Shown piece by piece: positions 8,583 to 17,359 of a DNA stretch of 64,000 nt (position 1 is the first letter of the stretch; each line of letters starts with the position of its first letter). This DNA comes from Flavipsychrobacter sp. (GTDB taxonomy: Bacteria; Bacteroidota; Bacteroidia; Chitinophagales; Chitinophagaceae). The position numbers and the translations under genes were made by a program. The notes beneath the pieces were generated by a model. It searched no databases. It worked only from the letters and a program-made list of their open reading frames with translations, and was not told where the DNA came from. The stretch is taken from positions 62,001 through 126,000 of the forward strand of contig JAEUVX010000009.1 of the NCBI GenBank assembly GCA_016786615.1, in the 5' to 3' direction.

Positions 8583-9485
8583 ATGAAGATTGATAGTAAA
8601 ACAAATGGATTAGTATCCATTATAATGCCGACCTATAACCGGGCGCATTATATACTTGAAACAATCAAAAGTATACAGTCCCAAACCTATACCAACTGGG
8701 AATTGTATGTAATGGACGACGGCTCAACAGATAATACTAAAGAATTGGTTCTGGCTATTGAAGATGATAGAATCAGGTATTGCAATGAGGGCAGGATTGG
8801 AATCACAGGTGTGTTGAAGAATAAAGCAATCAGGGAGTCGAAAGGAGAGTTGATAACTTTTATGGATTCGGATGATTTACTGGCACCACATAAGCTGGAA
8901 GCACAAGTAAATGCATTACAACAAAACCCTGATGCAGGATTTTCATTTACCAATTGTCATGATTTTAATGAACAAGGTATTCAGCGTATCTATCTGGATA
9001 AGCAGCAAGGAATAGAGGTGGGTAATTTTTTTGAAGCTATTTGTTGGGGGCATAAACTGGTTTTTATACAAACGGTAATGTTCCGCAGAACCTGCATCGA
9101 CGCGTTATCATACTTCAGAGAAAACAGGATATTCACTGATTTCAGCTTTATTACTAATCTGGCATGGAAGCATAAGGCAATCATACTGTATGAAAGCCTG
9201 TTTTTCAGAAGGCTGCATAGCGGCAATAATATTAACAGCAACTGGGTACTGGATTATGATGAGTATATAGAAACCATTGAGCGGTACAGGGTTGAAAAAA
9301 GACTAACCAAACAAACTGCGAATAAAATACTGTTTATCGGAATTATTAATTGCGGGTTAGGCTATATAAAACACGGAAACAAAGTAAAGGCAGTGAGAAG
9401 TTTTATGAAAGCGTGGAAATATAAACCACTAAGCATAATCCCATTAAAGAAAATCATTAAAACCTTTGTAGGTACATCTGTATAG
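8583..9485 (+). CDS. Glycosyltransferase family 2
   Basis: This 300-residue GT-A enzyme starts directly after the GT8 stop. It has the GT2 pattern SIIMPTYNRA, a DDGSTDNT nucleotide-binding loop, and the DxD-like MDSDDLL metal site; the acceptor half contains a conserved HSGNN segment. No transmembrane helix is evident, so it acts at the inner membrane face or in the cytosol on a lipid-linked glycan. It forms a unit with the GT8 gene. Confidence 0.9.
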   Translation: MKIDSKTNGLVSIIMPTYNRAHYILETIKSIQSQTYTNWELYVMDDGSTDNTKELVLAIEDDRIRYCNEGRIGITGVLKNKAIRESKGELITFMDSDDLLAPHKLEAQVNALQQNPDAGFSFTNCHDFNEQGIQRIYLDKQQGIEVGNFFEAICWGHKLVFIQTVMFRRTCIDALSYFRENRIFTDFSFITNLAWKHKAIILYESLFFRRLHSGNNINSNWVLDYDEYIETIERYRVEKRLTKQTANKILFIGIINCGLGYIKHGNKVKAVRSFMKAWKYKPLSIIPLKKIIKTFVGTSV

Positions 9486-9610
9486 GTCATCGGCTGGTTT
9501 TCCCGTTTCATCCGGTTATTAATCAGATTATAATCACCGGTTAAAAGCAGAGTACCAACTATCCTGTAATTTCGTTGTTTATAGTTACTAACGAAGAGGA
9601 TATTGATACG

Positions 9611-11062
9611 ATGAAGGTATTATTTACGCACTCCTATTTTTTACAATTCGATCCTAAGCAATGGCGCATTATGCAACCATACGCACCATTGGGTACAATA
9701 TATGCAGCTGCATTGCTCAGGCAAAAGGGTTATGATGTAGCATTGCACGATGTAATGTTTGCCGATGGCCCGGATACAATTATCCCGAAGCTGGAATCAT
9801 TCAAGCCCGATATACTTGTTATTTATGACGACGGCTTCAATTATCTCACGAAAATGTGCCTCACCAATATGCGCGAGGCTGCTTTTAAAATGTGTGAGAT
9901 GGCAAAGGCAAGGGGATGTAAAGTAATCGTTTCCTCATCAGACTCTACAGATCATTTTGATAAATACCTTGATCATCAGGCCGACTTTATAATGATTGGC
10001 GAAGCCGAGCAAACATTATTGGAACTGGCAGATGGTATTAAAGATGGTAAACTGATTCCGGAAAATGTATTGGGCATTGCATATAGAAAAGACGGAGGGA
10101 CATTAAAAACACTTGGCCGTCCGGTAATGACAGACCTTGATGCTTTGCCAAACCCTGCCTGGGATCTTGTAGATGTAGACAGGTATAAAAAAGCATGGAT
10201 TGATAACCATGGTTATTTTTCTATGAACATGGGTACTACACGTGGTTGTCCGTATAAATGTAACTGGTGCGCGAAGCCTATATATGGTAACAGGTACAAT
10301 GCACGCAGTGCAGATAGTGTAGTTTCCGAACTCAAAGACCTGAAAGCGAAATACAATTTCGACCATATCTGGTTTTGCGATGATATTTTCGGGCTGAAAC
10401 CCGGTTGGGTAAAGCGTTTTGCCGACTTGGTACATCAAGCCGGGTTGAAGTTTAAATTCAAAATTCAGTCGCGAGCAGATTTGCTGTTAAAAGACGAACA
10501 GATACAACCACTTGCAGCAGCTGGCTGCGACAATGTGTGGATGGGAGCAGAGAGCGGCTCGCAACGTATATTGGATGCAATGGATAAAGGTACTACTACT
10601 GAACAAATTGCAGAGGCTACCAGGCTTTTGAAACAGTACAACATCAAGCCAGCATTCTTTTTGCAGTTTGGCTATCTGGGCGAAACATTGGAAGATATAC
10701 AGATGACACTGGATATGGTTCAACGCCTTGTTCCTGCTGATATTGGTATATCGGTATCTTATCCGTTACCAGGAACAAAATTTTATGATAAGGTAAAAGA
10801 ACAATTAGGAACAAAAACTAACTGGACAGATAGTGATGAACTGGCGCTGATGTTCAGTAATACATACAAGCCTGAATTTTATAAGCAATTACATCGCTAT
10901 GTTCACGCATTGTTCAGGCGTGCTACGGCAGGTGTGATGGCAAAGAATATATTGAAATCTCCGGCTGCTTTTAATATTCAGGATGCATATCTGGCTATTA
11001 AATGGCCATATTATTTGTTGAGGGAAAAACGACAACAAAAATTGCTTCAAAAACAATTATAG
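9611..11062 (+). CDS. B12-binding-domain radical SAM protein
   Basis: This 483-residue protein has an N-terminal cobalamin-binding-like Rossmann domain (residues ~1-145, starting MKVLFTHSYF) and a radical SAM TIM barrel with the cluster motif C213-x3-C217-x2-C220 in RGCPYKCNWC. The DxHxxG cobalamin His motif is absent, as is usual in class B enzymes. Such proteins methylate or rearrange unactivated carbons. I chose ATG 9611 because the in-frame upstream codon is only a TTG at 9575 and family proteins start at MKxLF. It sits between glycosyltransferase and methyltransferase genes, so a sugar or lipid modification is plausible. Confidence 0.88.
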   Translation: MKVLFTHSYFLQFDPKQWRIMQPYAPLGTIYAAALLRQKGYDVALHDVMFADGPDTIIPKLESFKPDILVIYDDGFNYLTKMCLTNMREAAFKMCEMAKARGCKVIVSSSDSTDHFDKYLDHQADFIMIGEAEQTLLELADGIKDGKLIPENVLGIAYRKDGGTLKTLGRPVMTDLDALPNPAWDLVDVDRYKKAWIDNHGYFSMNMGTTRGCPYKCNWCAKPIYGNRYNARSADSVVSELKDLKAKYNFDHIWFCDDIFGLKPGWVKRFADLVHQAGLKFKFKIQSRADLLLKDEQIQPLAAAGCDNVWMGAESGSQRILDAMDKGTTTEQIAEATRLLKQYNIKPAFFLQFGYLGETLEDIQMTLDMVQRLVPADIGISVSYPLPGTKFYDKVKEQLGTKTNWTDSDELALMFSNTYKPEFYKQLHRYVHALFRRATAGVMAKNILKSPAAFNIQDAYLAIKWPYYLLREKRQQKLLQKQL

Positions 11063-11077
11063 TTTTACGTTTCAGAT

Positions 11078-11881
11078 ATGCATCAATTACAGCAGGAAAA
11101 AGAAGTAAGTGAGGCGTTTTCCCGTCAATCGCCTATGTTCGATGCCATTGATGATGCCAACAGCATTATACTATGGATGAGAGACAGGGTGCGCAAGGAG
11201 GTGGCAATGTATATGAAACCATCATCCGAAATATTAGAACTCAATTGCGGCACAGGTATAGACTCTGTATATTTTGCGAAACAAGGGCATAAAGTATTAG
11301 CTACAGATAATGCAGAAGGGATGCTGCACACACTGAACCAAAAAATCGTATCGCAACAACTAACCGGAATACAAACATTACGTTGCTCATTCAATAATCT
11401 TGAAAATATTGCTGATAGAAAATTTGATTACGTATTCTCAAACTTTGGCGGACTGAATTGTACTGATAATCTTGAAAAAATACTGTTTGATATAGATAGA
11501 TTATTGAAGCCGGGCGGATACTTTTCGCTGGTAATAATGCCAACAGTATGCCCTTGGGAAATGCTGATGCTATTCAGGGGACATTTTAAAACTGCATTTC
11601 GCAGGTTCAGGAAACAGGGAGCAGATGCCCATCTCGAAGGTGTACATTTTCAATGCTATTATTATAACCCTTCCTATATTACAAAAAGGTTGAAAAACAA
11701 TTTCAACCTCGTGTCGCTGAAAGGATTATCGCTGACTGTTCCGCCACCATATATTGAACATTTTAAAGAAAGGCACCTTAGTTTATTTAACATACTTGAA
11801 CGTATTGAAGATAAGATATGCGATATAGCTCCGTTCAATCATTGGGGAGACCATTATGTTATCACTATGCAAAAGAAATAA
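11078..11881 (+). CDS. Class I SAM-dependent methyltransferase
   Basis: This 267-residue protein has the SAM-binding motif I ILELNCGTGID (residues ~50-60), an acidic motif II ending ATDNAEGM and a post-motif YVFSNFGGLNC. The C-terminal half has a cap region with PWEML and ending HWGDHYVITM. It begins 15 bp after the radical SAM gene and is followed by a second methyltransferase 1 bp away. A role in decorating a surface glycan or a lipid-linked intermediate is inferred only from context. Confidence 0.85.
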   Translation: MHQLQQEKEVSEAFSRQSPMFDAIDDANSIILWMRDRVRKEVAMYMKPSSEILELNCGTGIDSVYFAKQGHKVLATDNAEGMLHTLNQKIVSQQLTGIQTLRCSFNNLENIADRKFDYVFSNFGGLNCTDNLEKILFDIDRLLKPGGYFSLVIMPTVCPWEMLMLFRGHFKTAFRRFRKQGADAHLEGVHFQCYYYNPSYITKRLKNNFNLVSLKGLSLTVPPPYIEHFKERHLSLFNILERIEDKICDIAPFNHWGDHYVITMQKK

Positions 11882-11882
11882 T

Positions 11883-12584
11883 ATGCAGGTAATCGCAAAC
11901 CCGGGGAAGTACACAGAAAAAGAACAGCTTTACTTTGATGTAAGAAATAAAGAAGGACGCATTATTACAGATGAAGTATTGCGCAGCTTACCATACGTAA
12001 ATAGCGATAGCCCTTATAAAAAGGAATGGAATATAAGAGCTGAAAATTTCGAAAAGTTTTTGAAGTATATATCTGGTAAAAACAGAAAACTGAATATACT
12101 GGATATAGGTTGCGGCAATGGTTGGATGACATACCGGCTAAGCGAGGCAGGGCATTATGTAGCTGGCATAGACCTGAATATGGCAGAGCTTATGCAGGCA
12201 GAAAAAGTATTTGGTACAACAGAGAATTTGCAATGGGTATATGCTGATATCATGACTGATGTACTACCATACCAGGATTGTGATATTATCCTGTTCAGCG
12301 CCAGTTGCCAGTATTTTGATGATATAGAACAACTCACAAAAAAAGCCTCAGCTTATCTGAAATCGGAAGGGGAGATTCATTTTACAGACTCGATATTTTA
12401 TAAGGAAAGTAAAGAAGCAAAATCAAGAAGTGATGCCTATTATGCTCAATTGGCATTTCCTGAAATGAGTAAGTATTATCACCATCATAGTATTACAACA
12501 TTAAAGAAAGCAGGCTATAAAAAGAAAGCGCCGGGCTTTTTCCAAACATCGCCACTACAATGGTGGTGCTATACTAAAGCATAG
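11883..12584 (+). CDS. Class I SAM-dependent methyltransferase (second copy)
   Basis: This 233-residue protein has motif I ILDIGCGNGWMT, the acidic loop GIDLNMAEL and a motif IV/post-I segment DIILFSASCQYF. An N-terminal segment of about 70 residues precedes the Rossmann domain. ATG 11883 overlaps the last base of the previous stop; a longer frame from 11856 would overlap the neighbour and is less likely. It is not a close copy of the upstream methyltransferase. It ends convergently, overlapping the 3' end of the nucleotidyltransferase gene by 11 bp. Confidence 0.85.
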   Translation: MQVIANPGKYTEKEQLYFDVRNKEGRIITDEVLRSLPYVNSDSPYKKEWNIRAENFEKFLKYISGKNRKLNILDIGCGNGWMTYRLSEAGHYVAGIDLNMAELMQAEKVFGTTENLQWVYADIMTDVLPYQDCDIILFSASCQYFDDIEQLTKKASAYLKSEGEIHFTDSIFYKESKEAKSRSDAYYAQLAFPEMSKYYHHHSITTLKKAGYKKKAPGFFQTSPLQWWCYTKA

Positions 12585-13497
12585 CCGCTACTTTTTGTTT
12601 ATTACCATCAAGCTGGTTCAATACTCTTTTCTGATAATTATGAGGGTGGTTTTTCGATACATACCACCTAGTCTTCATGGCAAGGTCATAATCCTTCATC
12701 GGATATTTTTTGCGTCTCCATTTTAAGCGCCACCACTTATCGGTTAAGTGCATTAATGACAGATTCAGAAGTGATGGAGCTAGGATATTAATAAATGGTT
12801 CAACAATTCTTCTGGCAGTGCTTTTTTCAACACTTGCGACTATCATGTCTGAATTCCAGGAAATGTTTGGCAGTGTTTTTACCAGCCAGCATTTATTGGC
12901 ATAAATAAGTTCCCGGTGTTTTTCTACGTTGTAAACTGGCAGTAATGTTGCTAATTCCGTAGCAGTAAAAATATTCTGTTCTTCAATACATAGCTTCGAC
13001 TCATCTATGAAATAATTCATACAATAAGAATGCTCTTTACCCCAGAAGAATGTAAGCTTTTTATACAAGTGCAGCAATGTGCGACATATCCATAAGCGCT
13101 TTTTATCGGTAATAATAAAAAGGTCAATATCCGATTGCGCATTAGCATACCCTTTTGATAATGAGCCGGAAATACATACAGCAGAGACAAAGGGAAATTT
13201 TGATATCAGGTTTACCGAATCAATAGCTTTATCAAGAAGAATATCTGCTCTTTTTTTGCCTCGTTCTCTTTCAGTTACAAATTCTTTATTATCAACAAGC
13301 ATATAATGCCCTGAATGTTCAAAAATAAGCCCGCAAGATACCATCTCGTTCAATACAAGCTGTAGCCTTTTTACGTCAGTTTGTTTAGTTAAAAAGGAAT
13401 ATATTTCCTCTGTATTCAGAGGGCGTTTAAATAAATTGAAATAATTAAGGGTGCTGATTATTGCATCCTCCAAACGTATAGTTTCGCTGACAGACAT
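12574..13497 (-). CDS. Nucleotidyltransferase-domain protein with N-terminal winged-helix-like region
   Basis: This 307-residue protein has the polymerase-beta superfamily motif GSLSKGYANAQSDIDLF (GS-x3-G then SDxD) at about residues 111-127. The first ~75 residues resemble a winged helix (a repeated helix pattern with LNTEEIYSFL). The basic C-terminus is rich in W, R and K. Proteins of this layout occur in Bacteroidota surface-polysaccharide clusters next to radical SAM and methyltransferase genes. I do not know a proven reaction. It is the only minus-strand gene inside the glycan cluster. Confidence 0.75.
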   Translation of the reverse strand: MSVSETIRLEDAIISTLNYFNLFKRPLNTEEIYSFLTKQTDVKRLQLVLNEMVSCGLIFEHSGHYMLVDNKEFVTERERGKKRADILLDKAIDSVNLISKFPFVSAVCISGSLSKGYANAQSDIDLFIITDKKRLWICRTLLHLYKKLTFFWGKEHSYCMNYFIDESKLCIEEQNIFTATELATLLPVYNVEKHRELIYANKCWLVKTLPNISWNSDMIVASVEKSTARRIVEPFINILAPSLLNLSLMHLTDKWWRLKWRRKKYPMKDYDLAMKTRWYVSKNHPHNYQKRVLNQLDGNKQKVAAML

Positions 13498-13656
13498 ACT
13501 ACTTTCTTCACAGTTTATTAATAAGAAGTTGTAGCTAAATAATCAATGAATAGAGCGATAAACAGAGAGGCAAACATGGTAATACAGTAAAGTTAAGGGA
13601 TTATTTCTTACGTTTATTATAAGTGAGAATAATAACGGATAATTTTAAAAAGTTTT

Positions 13657-13664
13657 TAATTTTG
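13657..13664 (+). promoter_or_regulatory. Candidate -7 element for the Wzz-like gene
   Basis: TAATTTTG matches TAnnTTTG 32 bp upstream of the ATG at 13697. No good -33 TTG is present, so this is tentative. Confidence 0.4.
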
Positions 13665-13696
13665 ACGTTCACAAAGCACTAATATTTTACCTCATT

Positions 13697-14557
13697 ATGG
13701 CAACAAATAATTCAGGAGCATATACTACAGCAAACAACAATGATGGATTTTATCATAAATGTATCAGGCTGTTCAGCAAATACCTGAATATTATTAAGTC
13801 TAAAATCTTGCTTTACATTATATGTATCCTGGCTGGTATAGTACCATTGGTAATGTACAATTACAGCGTATCAGATATGTATAAAGCTTCCTTTACGGTA
13901 GCTTACGATGAACTTTTCAGAAAAATATACGGAGACAGGCTGGCAAAGCTTAATACACTGATACAAAGAAAACAATATGCCGAAGCTGCAGTTGTTATGA
14001 AAATACCTGTAAACACCGTTAAATCGCTGAATAGCATAGAGGGTAAAAACATATTAGGAGAAGACCTGAGCAAGGATTTGAATACCGACCATTTGCCTTT
14101 TGTTGTGAATATTATAGTTGATGACAGCTCTAAAACTAAAGCCATTCAGGATGGCATTGTTAACTTTTTGGCTACAGGTAACGAGTTTATGTCTGAAAGA
14201 AAAAAGATAAAAGAGCTTGAAAATGAAGAAGAACTGGAGTTTGTAGAACAACAATTGAGGATTTCAGATAGTTTGCTGAAAAAAGGCTACAGAAGCGGAG
14301 AAGGTTCGTCGGCCGGCAACACGAATAAAAAAGAAGGCTCAGGGTTTGAGTACAATTACGAATTATACAAACGTAAACAGGAATTGCTGCGCAAAAAAAG
14401 GATGCCTGTTTACATTACAGTAATAGACGACGCTATAGTATCCACACAGGCAAAAAAATCATTTACAGTCATAGGAGCCGCAGGGTTTATTATAGGGAAT
14501 ATTTTATTTGCGATGATGGCATTGTTTGTACTGCCGGTACTCCGATACAAAGACTAA
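13697..14557 (+). CDS. Wzz-like two-helix inner-membrane protein
   Basis: This 286-residue protein has a transmembrane helix at about residues 35-55, a long extracytoplasmic region with charged helical stretches (residues ~60-255, including a KIKELENEEELEFVEQQL heptad-like run) and a second helix at ~255-280 followed by a short tail. This is the architecture of Wzz/chain-length-determinant (PCP) proteins, although I see no clear Wzz proline-rich motif. In a glycan cluster it could set polymer length or be a co-polymerase. The family assignment is inferred from topology. Confidence 0.55.
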   Translation: MATNNSGAYTTANNNDGFYHKCIRLFSKYLNIIKSKILLYIICILAGIVPLVMYNYSVSDMYKASFTVAYDELFRKIYGDRLAKLNTLIQRKQYAEAAVVMKIPVNTVKSLNSIEGKNILGEDLSKDLNTDHLPFVVNIIVDDSSKTKAIQDGIVNFLATGNEFMSERKKIKELENEEELEFVEQQLRISDSLLKKGYRSGEGSSAGNTNKKEGSGFEYNYELYKRKQELLRKKRMPVYITVIDDAIVSTQAKKSFTVIGAAGFIIGNILFAMMALFVLPVLRYKD

Positions 14558-14568
14558 AAAAGGATAAG

Positions 14569-14970
14569 TTATCGTTTTTCCTGGCAAAGCTCTATCAGAA
14601 CGCCGTTTGTGGTCTTAGGGTGAAGAAAGCATACAAGTTTATTATCAGCCCCGTTTTTGGGTACTGTATTCAGCAATTCAAAGCCCAAAGCCGATAAACG
14701 CTTCATTTCTGCTTCAATATTTTCTACCTCAAAAGCTATGTGGTGGATACCTTCGCCTTTTTTATCTACGAATTTCTGTATCGGGCTATCTTCTTTTGTT
14801 GCCTCCAGCAATTCTATTTTCGACTCACCTGTTTGAAAAAATGCCGTATTTACCCCCTCAGTATCAACTTTTTCCGTTTTATAGCAGGGGGTATTCAATA
14901 ATTGTTCGAAAAGAGGTATAGATTTTTCCAATTCTTTTACGGCAATGCCCAAATGCTCTATTCTCAACAT
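14569..14970 (-). CDS. mce: Methylmalonyl-CoA epimerase
   Basis: This 133-residue VOC-fold enzyme interconverts (R)- and (S)-methylmalonyl-CoA in the propionate/succinate pathway. It starts with the metal-ligand block IEHLGIAV, has ESKIELLE, the second block GIHHIAFEV and ends with LHPKTTNGVLIEL, which supply the metal-binding His, Gln/Glu residues. Length is normal for the family. No mutase genes are near. Confidence 0.93.
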   Translation of the reverse strand: MLRIEHLGIAVKELEKSIPLFEQLLNTPCYKTEKVDTEGVNTAFFQTGESKIELLEATKEDSPIQKFVDKKGEGIHHIAFEVENIEAEMKRLSALGFELLNTVPKNGADNKLVCFLHPKTTNGVLIELCQEKR

Positions 14971-15019
14971 TCTTAATAATTTTTACAAATATGCTTATAG
15001 AATCACTTATATGGTTCTG

Positions 15020-15052
15020 TTGCCCTAAAGTAGCACAATTGGCTTAACTTTG
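15020..15052 (+). promoter_or_regulatory. Promoter of the isc operon
   Basis: TTG at 15020-15022 is followed after 22 bp by TAACTTTG (15045-15052), a consensus Bacteroidota -7 element 35 bp before the iscS ATG. No IscR-type regulator gene is adjacent. Confidence 0.7.
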
Positions 15053-15087
15053 TAGCAAACTTAACTGAGGCATTATTTTAATTTATT

Positions 15088-16308
15088 ATGGAACTGAAAC
15101 TGCCAATTTATTTGGACAATAACGCTACTACCCCAATGGACCCGAGGGTGCTGGAAGCTATGCTACCTTATTTTGTAGAAAAATTTGGTAATGCAGCAAG
15201 TCGCAACCACTCTTTCGGATGGGTAGCAGAAGAAGCTGTGGACTATGCACGTGAGCAAGTTGCTAAACTGATTAACGCAGACCCTAAAGAAATAATATTT
15301 ACATCCGGAGCTACCGAAAGCGATAACCTTGCTTTGAAAGGTGTGTTTGAAATGTATGCTTCAAAAGGCAACCACATTATTACAGTAGTTACTGAACATA
15401 AGGCAGTATTGGATACCTGCAAGCATATTGAAAAACTGGGCGGACAGGTTACGTACCTGCCTGTTAATGACGAAGGTTTAATAGACCTGAAAGAACTGGA
15501 AAATGCAATTACAGATAAGACTATATTGATAGCTATCATGTATGGCAATAACGAAGTAGGTGTAATACAACCCGTTCGCGAAATCAGCGCTATTGCACGC
15601 AAACATGGTGTACTGTTCTTTACAGACGGCACACAGGCAGTAGGTAAAATACCGGTAGATGTACAGGCAGATGGTATAGACCTGATGGCTTTCAGCGGTC
15701 ACAAAATGTACGGCCCTAAAGGTGTAGGTGTATTATATGTACGCCGCAAAAACCCGCGTGTAAAAGTTACTGCACAAATGGATGGCGGTGGCCACGAGCG
15801 TGGTATGCGCAGCGGTACTATGAATGTACCGGGCATAGTAGGCTTGGGCAAAGCATGTGAAATATGTATGAATGAAATGGATGCTGAAGCAAAACGCCTG
15901 AGCACCATGCGCGACAGGTTGGAAAATGCACTGCTGGAGCTGGAAGAAGCATATGTAAATGGCAGTAAAGAACATCGCCTGCCGCATGTATCAAATATTT
16001 CTTTCAAATATGTAGAAGGTGAAGGCCTGATGATGGGCTTCAATAAAAACATCGCATTGTCAAGCGGTTCTGCTTGTACCTCTGCATCACTTGAGCCGTC
16101 TTATGTGCTGAAAGCATTAGGCCTAGGCGATGATCTGGCACACAGCTCACTCCGTTTTGGTCTTGGCCGTTTCACTACAGACGAGCAGATAGATTATACT
16201 ATCAACGCTATCAAAGAAACAGTATTGAAACTGCGCGAAATGAGCCCGCTTTGGGAAATGTTTAAAGAAGGTATTGATTTGAACAGTATTGAATGGGCAC
16301 ACCACTAA
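15088..16308 (+). CDS. iscS: Cysteine desulfurase IscS
   Basis: This 406-residue PLP enzyme takes sulfur from cysteine for Fe-S assembly. It shows [11 protein letters not shown] at the N-terminus, ATESDN, the PLP lysine in [10 protein letters not shown], and the mobile loop with the persulfide-forming cysteine in [14 protein letters not shown]. Loop type and length are those of group I IscS/NifS. It is followed by iscU after 31 bp and iscA. Confidence 0.96.
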   Translation: MELKLPIYLDNNATTPMDPRVLEAMLPYFVEKFGNAASRNHSFGWVAEEAVDYAREQVAKLINADPKEIIFTSGATESDNLALKGVFEMYASKGNHIITVVTEHKAVLDTCKHIEKLGGQVTYLPVNDEGLIDLKELENAITDKTILIAIMYGNNEVGVIQPVREISAIARKHGVLFFTDGTQAVGKIPVDVQADGIDLMAFSGHKMYGPKGVGVLYVRRKNPRVKVTAQMDGGGHERGMRSGTMNVPGIVGLGKACEICMNEMDAEAKRLSTMRDRLENALLELEEAYVNGSKEHRLPHVSNISFKYVEGEGLMMGFNKNIALSSGSACTSASLEPSYVLKALGLGDDLAHSSLRFGLGRFTTDEQIDYTINAIKETVLKLREMSPLWEMFKEGIDLNSIEWAHH

Positions 16309-16339
16309 TATCTAACTAACTTTTTAAAAAACTAAAACT

Positions 16340-16756
16340 ATGGCATATTCAGATAAAGTAATTGACCACTACAGCAATCCTAAGAACGTAGGTACGCTGG
16401 ATAAAAGTAAAACCAATGTAGGTACAGGCCTTGTTGGCGCACCTGAGTGCGGAGACGTTATGCGCCTGCAGATAGAAGTTGATGAAATTACAGGTGTAAT
16501 AGCCGATGCAAAATTCAAAACATTCGGCTGTGGTTCTGCTATCGCTTCTTCTTCTTTAGCTACAGAATGGCTGAAAGGTAAAACTGTTGACCAGGCGCTG
16601 GCTATCGACAATATGGATATTGTTGAAGAGCTGAACCTGCCACCTGTAAAAATTCACTGCTCTGTACTGGCCGAAGATGCTATTAAAGCAGCTATCAACG
16701 ACTACAGGGTAAAGAATGGTATGCCTGAACTGGAATTGGAAGAGAAAAAACATTAA
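16340..16756 (+). CDS. iscU: Iron-sulfur cluster scaffold IscU
   Basis: This 138-residue scaffold has the three conserved cysteines in GAPECGDVM, FGCGSAIAS and KIHCSVLAED. The canonical LPPVK chaperone-binding motif is visible just before the third cysteine. Clusters are built here from IscS-derived sulfur. HscA, HscB and ferredoxin genes are not part of this locus. Confidence 0.96.
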   Translation: MAYSDKVIDHYSNPKNVGTLDKSKTNVGTGLVGAPECGDVMRLQIEVDEITGVIADAKFKTFGCGSAIASSSLATEWLKGKTVDQALAIDNMDIVEELNLPPVKIHCSVLAEDAIKAAINDYRVKNGMPELELEEKKH

Positions 16757-16854
16757 TTATAAATCACAACACTAAGCAATTACAAGTGGTTAGTATAGTG
16801 ATGAGCGGAATAATGTGCAAACGAAAAATAGTAACCCGTTTACAACCTTAATGT

Positions 16855-17181
16855 ATGATATATATTAGTGATAAGGCTAAGGAAAAAATTACTAAGCTGA
16901 AACAGGATGCAGGATTGGATGAAACCTATTTCCTTCGTGTTGGTGTTGTAGGTGGTGGTTGTTCTGGTTTGTCGTACAAACTGGATTTTGACAACGAATC
17001 GCAACCAAACGATCAGGTATTTGAAGATCATGGCGTGAAGGTGGTTACAGACCTCAAGAGCTTTCTGTATCTCTGCGATACCACACTCGATTTCTCTGAC
17101 GGACTGAATGGTAAGGGTTTCCATTTCAGTAATCCGAATGCCAGCCGTTCTTGTGGCTGTGGAGAAAGTTTCTCTGTATAA
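16855..17181 (+). CDS. iscA: HesB/IscA family A-type Fe-S carrier
   Basis: This 108-residue protein has the A-type carrier cysteines: GGGCSGLSY and the C-terminal SCGCGESFSV (C-x-C). It accepts and delivers Fe-S clusters downstream of IscU. It begins 98 bp after iscU and is closed by a strong symmetrical terminator at 17201-17245. Confidence 0.95.
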   Translation: MIYISDKAKEKITKLKQDAGLDETYFLRVGVVGGGCSGLSYKLDFDNESQPNDQVFEDHGVKVVTDLKSFLYLCDTTLDFSDGLNGKGFHFSNPNASRSCGCGESFSV

Positions 17182-17200
17182 AATCCAAAGACTCAGAATT

Positions 17201-17245
17201 ATCAATAAATAAAGCCGCTGATATTCAGCGGCTTTATTTATTGAT
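17201..17245. terminator. Terminator after the isc operon (perfect 20-bp inverted repeat)
   Basis: Positions 17201-17220 and 17226-17245 are perfect reverse complements around a 5-nt loop (ATATT). The GC-rich top (AAGCCGCTG) and AT-rich foot give an A-tract/stem/T-tract arrangement that can work on either strand. Confidence 0.9.
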
Positions 17246-17359
17246 AATATGCTATAAATCATATTAGTATATATTGTCATAATAAATACCAGCATAAACA
17301 CCGGTTGACATGGGCTAGTTCAAACATTACATTTATAACTCACCTTTAAATTTTTTATT

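Noticed and set aside
12574..13497. MNT/HEPN toxin-antitoxin system
   Set aside because: The protein is much longer than MNT antitoxins, has a winged-helix-like front, and no HEPN gene is adjacent.
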